NCBI RefSeq assembly: GCF_000771405.1 | Contig: NZ_JDUI01000009.1 | Location: 62,001 to 126,000 of the forward strand | Origin: Bifidobacterium pullorum DSM 20433 | Lineage (GTDB): Bacteria; Actinomycetota; Actinomycetes; Actinomycetales; Bifidobacteriaceae | Direction: 5' to 3' | Length of the DNA stretch: 64,000 nt | Shown here: piece after piece, positions 59,212 through 64,000 of the stretch | Position numbering within the stretch: the first letter of the stretch is position 1 | Layout of the letters: every line of letters begins with the position of its first letter | Program-made: the position numbers and the translations under genes | Notes under the pieces: model-generated | What the model was told of the DNA's origin: nothing | Database searches by the model: none | What the model saw: the letters and a program-made list of their open reading frames with translations, nothing else

Positions 59212-61944
59212 TCAGGCGCGCTCCGAAGCCTCCTCGGTCGCGGCCTCGCCCTGACGCTCGACGCGCAGGCGATGACCCTCGGCCTGGGAGACGCCATAGT
59301 AGGCGGCGATGGCGATGTCCTTCATGTCCTCGATCATCGGGATGCGCGGGTTCGCGGGGGCGCACTGGTCCTCGTAGGCGCGCATGCCGATCTCGTCGAT
59401 GACGGACCAGTAGTAGTCCTCATCAACGCCGCAGTCCTGGAAGGACTTGTTCATCTGCAGCTTGTTGTCGCGGTAGTCCTCCACGGCGCGGGCCAGGTTC
59501 TCGACGCCCTCGGCCGGGGTGGTGCCCGGGTTGATGCCGAGGTTGCGGGCGATCTCCTGGTAGCGCTCCGGCGCGATGTACTTGTTGTACTTCGGCCAGC
59601 TGGTGGGCTCCAGCGGGATCTGGCCGTTGTAGCGGATCACGTACGGCAGCAGGATGGAGTTGGTGCGGCCGTGGGCCACGTGGCACAGCGCGCCGATGGT
59701 GTGGGCCATGGCGTGGCACATGCCGAGGAACGCGGAGCCGAAGGCCATGCCGGCCATGGTGGCGGCGTTGTGCATCTTCTCCTGGGCCTTGATCTTCTCC
59801 TCGCCCGCTTCCAGGTTGACCGAGGGGGCCAGGTTGTCCCAGATCAGCTTGGCCGCGTGCAGCGCCATACCGTCAGTGAAGTCGTTGGCGTACACGGAGG
59901 CGTAGGCCTCGAAGGAGTGGGTCAGGGCGTCGAAGCCGGCGTCGCAGGCCAGCTTGCGCGGCTGGGTGCGGGCCAGGACCGGATCGACGATGGCGACCGA
60001 CGGGGTCAGCGCGTAATCGGTGATCGGGTACTTGTAGCCGGTCTTGTGGTCGGTGATCACGGCGAACGGCGTGACTTCCGAGCCGGTGCCGGACGAGGTC
60101 GGGATGCACACGAGCTTGGCCTTCTTGCCCAGCGGCGGGATCTTGAAGGCGCGCTTGCGGATATCGAAGAACTTCTCACGGACGTCGGAGAAGGAGATTT
60201 CCGGATGCTCGTACAGCAGCCACATGATCTTGGCCGCGTCCATCGGGGAGCCGCCGCCGACCGCAATGATTGTGTCGGGCTCGAACTCCTCGCGCATCAT
60301 CTCCGCGCCCTTCTCGACGGTCTCGACCGAAGGCTCCGGCTCGACGTAGTCGATGATGCGGAAGGTGACGTTGTTGGAGCGGGCACGCAGCTGGTCGATG
60401 ACCTTGTCGACGATGCCGAGCTGCTCCATGACCTTGTCGCAGACGATGACGGCCTTCTCGATGCCGTACATGTCGCGCAGGTACTTGATCGCGTTCGGCT
60501 CGAAGTAGGTCTTGGCCGGGATCTTGAACCACTGCATGTTGTTGTTCCTCCGAGCGATGCGCTTGATGTTGATGAGGTTCACGGCCTGGACGTTGCCGGA
60601 GACGGAGTTGCCGCCGTAGGAGCCGCAGCCCAGGGTCAGCGACGGGGCGATGGCGTTGTAGATGTCGCCGACGCCGCCGAGCGAGCTCGGGGAGTTCCAG
60701 ATCACGCGGCAGGCATGCATGCGCACGCCATACTCACGCACCAGTTCCTGGTTGTTGGTGTGGATGACGGCGGTGTGGCCGGCGCCGTGCACGAGCATCT
60801 GCTCGCACATCTTGAAGCCGGTCTCCTTGTCCGGGGACTTGAGCACGGCCTGGACCGGGCACAGCTTCTCCATGGTCAGCGGCTCGTTCTCGCCGACTTC
60901 CTTGCACTCGGCGCAGATGATCGTGGTGTCCTCGGGAATCGAGAAGCCGGCGGCGTTCGCGATGAAGTGCGGGGACTTGCCCGGGACCACGTTGTTGAGC
61001 TTCGGGGTCTGGCCCGAGTAGGAGGTGCAACCGAACATGTACTGCTCGAGCTTGGCCTTCTCCTCGTCGGTGACGAAGTAGGCCTTGCGGCGCTTGAGCT
61101 CCTGGATCAGCGGGTCGTACACGTCCTTGTCGGCGATGATGGCCTGCTCGGTGGCGCAGATCATGCCGTAATCGAAGTGCTTGGAGAGCACCAGATCGTT
61201 GGCGGCGCGGACGATGTCCACGTCCTTGTCCACATAGGCCGGGGCGTTGCCGGCGCCCACGCCGAGGGCGGGCTTGCCGGAGGAGTACGCGGCGGTGACC
61301 ATGCCCGGGCCGCCGGTGGCCAGGATGGTGGCGATGCCGGGGTGCTTCATCAGCGCGCCGGTGGCCTCGATGGACGGATGCTCGATCCACTGGATGCAGT
61401 TCTCCGGAGCGCCGGCCTCGATGGCGGCGTCACGCACGATGCGGGCGGCCTCGGCGGAGCACTTCTGGGCGAACGGATGGAAGCCGAAGACGATCGGGCA
61501 GCGGGTCTTCAGCGCGATGAGCGACTTGAAGATCGCGGTCGAGGTCGGGTTGGTGACCGGGGTCACGCCGGCGACGACGCCGACCGGTTCGGCGACCTCG
61601 TCGATGCCCATGACGTCGTCCTCACGGATGATGCCGACGGTACGCTGGCCAGCCAGATAGTTGGTCACGTGCTCGCAGGCGAAGATGTTCTTGGTGGCCT
61701 TGTCCTCGACCAGACCACGGCCGGTCTCCTCGACGGCCATCTTGGCCAGCACAAGGTGCTTGTTCAGCGCCGCGATGGACGCCTTGGCGACGATGTGGTC
61801 GATCTGCTTCTGGTCGAGCTTCTCGAACTCGTCAAGGGCCTTGAGACCCTTCTTGACCAGGGCGTCGACCTCGGCCTCGGCCGCCGCGAGCTTCTCCTCG
61901 GGGGTCGGCTTGGCCGGTGCCGCGTTCTTCTTTGCTTCTGCCAC
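59212..61944 (-). CDS. adhE: Bifunctional acetaldehyde-CoA/alcohol dehydrogenase AdhE
   Basis: A 910-residue fusion enzyme reducing acetyl-CoA to acetaldehyde and ethanol, regenerating NAD+ in the bifid shunt. The N-terminal half (to about 450) is aldehyde dehydrogenase: PVGVVAGVTPVTNPTSTAIFK, catalytic Cys in DYGMICATEQAII. The C-terminal half is an iron-dependent alcohol dehydrogenase: VGGGSPMDAAKIMW and metal His in GMCHAMAHTIGALCHVAHG. The start is GTG at 61944, preceded by GAGGAGG; an upstream start would add MHLTRSRRTE, which lacks any support. A TGTGA-N6-TCACA site lies 81 bp upstream. Confidence 0.97.
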   Translation of the reverse strand: MAEAKKNAAPAKPTPEEKLAAAEAEVDALVKKGLKALDEFEKLDQKQIDHIVAKASIAALNKHLVLAKMAVEETGRGLVEDKATKNIFACEHVTNYLAGQRTVGIIREDDVMGIDEVAEPVGVVAGVTPVTNPTSTAIFKSLIALKTRCPIVFGFHPFAQKCSAEAARIVRDAAIEAGAPENCIQWIEHPSIEATGALMKHPGIATILATGGPGMVTAAYSSGKPALGVGAGNAPAYVDKDVDIVRAANDLVLSKHFDYGMICATEQAIIADKDVYDPLIQELKRRKAYFVTDEEKAKLEQYMFGCTSYSGQTPKLNNVVPGKSPHFIANAAGFSIPEDTTIICAECKEVGENEPLTMEKLCPVQAVLKSPDKETGFKMCEQMLVHGAGHTAVIHTNNQELVREYGVRMHACRVIWNSPSSLGGVGDIYNAIAPSLTLGCGSYGGNSVSGNVQAVNLINIKRIARRNNNMQWFKIPAKTYFEPNAIKYLRDMYGIEKAVIVCDKVMEQLGIVDKVIDQLRARSNNVTFRIIDYVEPEPSVETVEKGAEMMREEFEPDTIIAVGGGSPMDAAKIMWLLYEHPEISFSDVREKFFDIRKRAFKIPPLGKKAKLVCIPTSSGTGSEVTPFAVITDHKTGYKYPITDYALTPSVAIVDPVLARTQPRKLACDAGFDALTHSFEAYASVYANDFTDGMALHAAKLIWDNLAPSVNLEAGEEKIKAQEKMHNAATMAGMAFGSAFLGMCHAMAHTIGALCHVAHGRTNSILLPYVIRYNGQIPLEPTSWPKYNKYIAPERYQEIARNLGINPGTTPAEGVENLARAVEDYRDNKLQMNKSFQDCGVDEDYYWSVIDEIGMRAYEDQCAPANPRIPMIEDMKDIAIAAYYGVSQAEGHRLRVERQGEAATEEASERA

Positions 61945-62024
61945 TTCGGTCCTCCTCGATCTTGTTAGATGCAAAGGTGTCTCTCTCCCGCCCCGAACGT
62001 CAAGGCGGAACCGTCACGGAAATC

Positions 62025-62040
62025 TGTGACCTGCATCACA
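62025..62040. promoter_or_regulatory. CRP/FNR-type palindrome upstream of adhE
   Basis: TGTGACCTGCATCACA is a perfect TGTGA-N6-TCACA, the consensus bound by CRP/FNR/GlxR-family regulators. It lies 81-96 bp before the adhE start. A second short hairpin (CCCTAC / GTAGGG) follows at about 62055-62071. Confidence 0.65.
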
Positions 62041-62090
62041 ATTTAGCCGATAATCCCTACTTTTCGTAGGGTGGTTCGAATTGAGCGTGT

Positions 62091-62151
62091 CATGGTTGAA
62101 GACGGGCAGTAAACGTTTGGTTGCGTTATCTTTTTGTCCGTTTCAACCATG
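62091..62151. promoter_or_regulatory. Spaced inverted repeat CATGGTTGAA / TTCAACCATG upstream of adhE
   Basis: Two perfect 10-bp half-sites (62091-62100 and 62142-62151) are 41 bp apart in a locally AT-rich stretch, 147-207 bp upstream of adhE. Could be a looped operator or a remnant. No regulator gene is nearby. Confidence 0.5.
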
Positions 62152-62222
62152 AAATGCTCACACTATGTTCTTTGTTGTTGTCTTTCTCGTCATGTTATCG
62201 ATGCCAGCGCACCGAACGGCGT

Positions 62223-62480
62223 TCAGACGATCTGACAGAATTCGATGGTCTCGCCGTTGGGCCCGTAGACGTTGAAGTACCTGATGCCCCTTTCCCAGAA
62301 CGAGGGGATCGATTGGATCTCGGCATCCTTCAGACGCAGCCCCAACGCCTTGGCGTTCTCGAAGGCCGCCTCGATGTCCGGGGTGTCCAACGCCCAGTGG
62401 TTGATGGCGCCGGTCGTCATCGGCGCCGGCATGCCGGAGTGCTGGAAGTCGGTGGTGAATGCGGTCATGGGGGTGGTCAT
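62223..62480 (-). pseudogene. VOC (glyoxalase/dioxygenase fold) protein, N-terminally truncated remnant
   Basis: An 85-residue frame that matches the second half of a VOC-fold protein: AINHWALDTPDIEAAFENAKALG, then RYFNVYGPNGETIEFCQIV, including a possible metal Glu (ETIEF). The first beta-alpha-beta-beta-beta module, normally about 50 residues, is missing. GAAAGGAA precedes the ATG at 62480, which overlaps the upstream MFS fragment by 4 bp. It could be translated, but a one-module VOC protein of this origin is probably not active alone. Confidence 0.6.
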
Positions 62481-62734
62481 CTTGGTTTCCTTTCGATACG
62501 GTGCCCGCGCTCGTCGAAGCCGGGCTGGCGGGGACGGATGAACAGCGTCAATATGAACGCGATGGCGTAGAGGATGGCGTAGGACCAGCACACGCCGCCG
62601 TATCCGACGATGATCGACGCGACGATCATCATCAGCGCGTTCGCGCCGAACCATTGCGGCATGTAGTAGAAGGCGACCGATCCGACGGCGAGCACGCCGC
62701 ATCCGAACCAGTGCAACGGCACCATCGAGCACAT
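62477..62734 (-). pseudogene. C-terminal fragment of an MFS transporter
   Basis: An 85-residue frame with about three hydrophobic helices (FGCGVLAVGSVAFYYM, ALMMIVASIIVGYGGVCWSY, AILYAIAFILTLFI) and a polar tail (RPRQPGFDERGHRIERKPR), like the end of a 12-helix major facilitator. The frame is closed by TAG about 30 bases upstream of the first ATG; nothing of the other nine helices is present before the glgX promoter. Probably a deletion remnant. Confidence 0.55.
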
Positions 62735-62875
62735 GACGCTCGTGCCGGAGGGACGCCCCTGCTATTGCGGCCGGCGTGGCCGCCTGACCCGCCGGCACGC
62801 GGCAATCGGTGCACGCGAACCGCCAGATTATTGCCGGGCTATGGAAAACCAGACGCCCCTTCGTACAATGTACCT

Positions 62876-64000
62876 ATGAAGAACCCGACACTGCACCGTT
62901 ACGCCACGCGTCCGGGATTCTACTTCACCGACGATGGTGGAGCCGACGTGGTGGTCCGTTCAGAGAACGCCGATCAGGTATGGATGTGCGTCGTCGAGCC
63001 GCTGGGACGGCCCACCGCCTTCTTCAACGAGGCGATTCGGCTGGTCGACGACCCGGAGACGCCGTTCGTGGCGCAGATCCGCAACTACGCGGTCTCGTCG
63101 CGCGTCATCGAATCGTTGAACCTGCGCGAGACGCTGTTCCGCATGAGCGGCCCGAACTACGGCCTGTGGTATGTGCACCTGCCCAAGGCCTGGGACGGCA
63201 TGCGCTACGGCTTCCGCGTGGACGGCACCTGGGACCCCAAGCACGGCGTGCGGTTCAACCCGTACAAGTTCCTGATCGATCCGCACGGCAAGGGCATCGA
63301 CGGGCGCATGGAGCTCGACCCGGCCGCGTTCTCCTACCAGTGCGACATCGTCGACGGCAAGGTGAAGGGCTCGGCCTGGGGCGCGATGAGCACCGTCGAC
63401 TCGCTGGGCAAGGTGCCGATGTCGGTGGCCATCGACGACCGCGACGAATCCAAGCACGAGGGCGAGCCGAGCCACCCGCACATACCCTGGAGCAAGACGG
63501 TGATCTACGAGCTGCACGTCAAGGGCTTCACCGCCGACGCCCCCTGGCTGCCGGCGGAACTGCGCGGCACCTACGCCGGCCTGGCGCACCCCTCCACGCT
63601 GTCGTATCTGCAGCGGCTAGGCGTGACCTCGATCGAACTGCTGCCGATCCAGGCCAAACAGGACGAACTGTTCCTGCAGGAACGCGGCGGAACCAACTAC
63701 TGGGGATACTCGACGCTGAGCTATTTCGCCCCCGAACCCTCCTACGCCACGCGCAACGCCCAACGCAAGGGCGCCGCCGCCGTGCGCAAGGAGGTCATCG
63801 ACATGGTCCGGGCCCTGCATGAGGCCGGCTTCGAGGTGATCATGGATGTGGTGTACAACCACACCTGCGAGGGCGGGGTCGAGGGGCCGACCGTCTGCTG
63901 GCGTGGGCTGGACACGCTCACCTACTACCGGCAGCAGAAAGGCAATCCCGGCAGGCTCGAGGACACGACCGGCTGCGGCAACACACTGGACTTCACCAAC
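62876..64000 (+). CDS. glgX: Glycogen debranching enzyme GlgX type (cut by window edge)
   Basis: The first 375 residues of an isoamylase-type alpha-1,6-glucosidase, GH13. An N-terminal CBM48 module (about 1-130) is followed by WSKTVIYELHVKGFTADAPWLP, SIELLPIQAKQDE and the GH13 region I EVIMDVVYNHTCEGG. It continues past the end of the window; region II and III are not seen. No Shine-Dalgarno precedes the ATG. TACAAT (62864-62869) ends 6 bp before it, so the mRNA could be leaderless. Confidence 0.92.
   Translation, partial: MKNPTLHRYATRPGFYFTDDGGADVVVRSENADQVWMCVVEPLGRPTAFFNEAIRLVDDPETPFVAQIRNYAVSSRVIESLNLRETLFRMSGPNYGLWYVHLPKAWDGMRYGFRVDGTWDPKHGVRFNPYKFLIDPHGKGIDGRMELDPAAFSYQCDIVDGKVKGSAWGAMSTVDSLGKVPMSVAIDDRDESKHEGEPSHPHIPWSKTVIYELHVKGFTADAPWLPAELRGTYAGLAHPSTLSYLQRLGVTSIELLPIQAKQDELFLQERGGTNYWGYSTLSYFAPEPSYATRNAQRKGAAAVRKEVIDMVRALHEAGFEVIMDVVYNHTCEGGVEGPTVCWRGLDTLTYYRQQKGNPGRLEDTTGCGNTLDFTN

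Noticed and set aside
59272..61968. Nearly 900-codon frame on the plus strand opposite adhE
   Set aside because: Mirror frame of a strongly conserved enzyme; no ribosome-binding site and no recognisable domain.

Overview
The window is high-GC actinobacterial DNA and almost certainly comes from a Bifidobacterium. The signs are an AdhE very close to the bifidobacterial enzyme, an N-acetylhexosamine 1-kinase and a GalT of the lacto-N-biose/galacto-N-biose pathway type, the tiny actinobacterial ribosomal protein bS22, and a zinc-type S14. Species cannot be fixed from the sequence alone.

Layout. 1-0.5 kb: the 5' end of lysS (minus) and tRNA-Pro. 0.5-5 kb: an MFS exporter, then a TPR/DUF4037 gene with a DUF4125 gene. 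5-9.8 kb: a PspC-type envelope-stress module (PspC/LiaF-like membrane protein and small membrane protein on minus; PspC-sensor kinase and LuxR-type regulator on plus). 9.8-13.1 kb: HAD phosphatase - NahK - GalT operon for hexosamine/galactose 1-phosphates. 13.2-14.7 kb: tRNA-Ser(UGA) and serS. 14.8-22.9 kb: lipid kinase, pgm, RNase HI, rpiA, bS22, a membrane-anchored protein and radA. 22.9-24.9 kb: an ArsR-like repressor with an MFS exporter and a candidate operator. 25-31.3 kb: an unusual run of an S-adenosylhomocysteine-hydrolase-like protein, an amidohydrolase, a DUF985 cupin and a polar amino acid ABC transporter. 31.5-38.6 kb: nusA-infB-rbfA-truB-ribF (minus). 38.7-41.1 kb: lipoprotein, tRNA-Ser(CGA), truA. 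41.5-56.4 kb: the complete S10-spc-alpha ribosomal block (minus) with secY, adk, infA, rpmJ and rpoA; intrinsic-terminator-like hairpins mark its transcription units. 57-59 kb: two membrane proteins. 59.2-62 kb: adhE, with a perfect TGTGA-N6-TCACA site upstream. 62.2-62.7 kb: remnants of an MFS and a VOC gene. 62.9 kb to the end: a glgX-type debranching enzyme, cut by the window.

The most striking unexplained signal lies between genes. At least ten palindromic elements of about 80-110 bp share one architecture: long inverted arms placed exactly around a central 8-bp core (GGAATTCC, GGAATATA, GGAATACC or degenerate forms). The arms belong to different sequence families (GTGACTCTGATCCATC type, GTACCGTACCAC type, GTGGCAAACCACCCCC type, GTTCGCACTACTTCGGGG type), but the centre is conserved. 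They sit mostly in 3' intergenic regions, often between convergent genes, sometimes as tandem pairs. I regard this as the best candidate for an undescribed element class.

Most of the rest is core metabolism and translation with ordinary bifidobacterial organisation.
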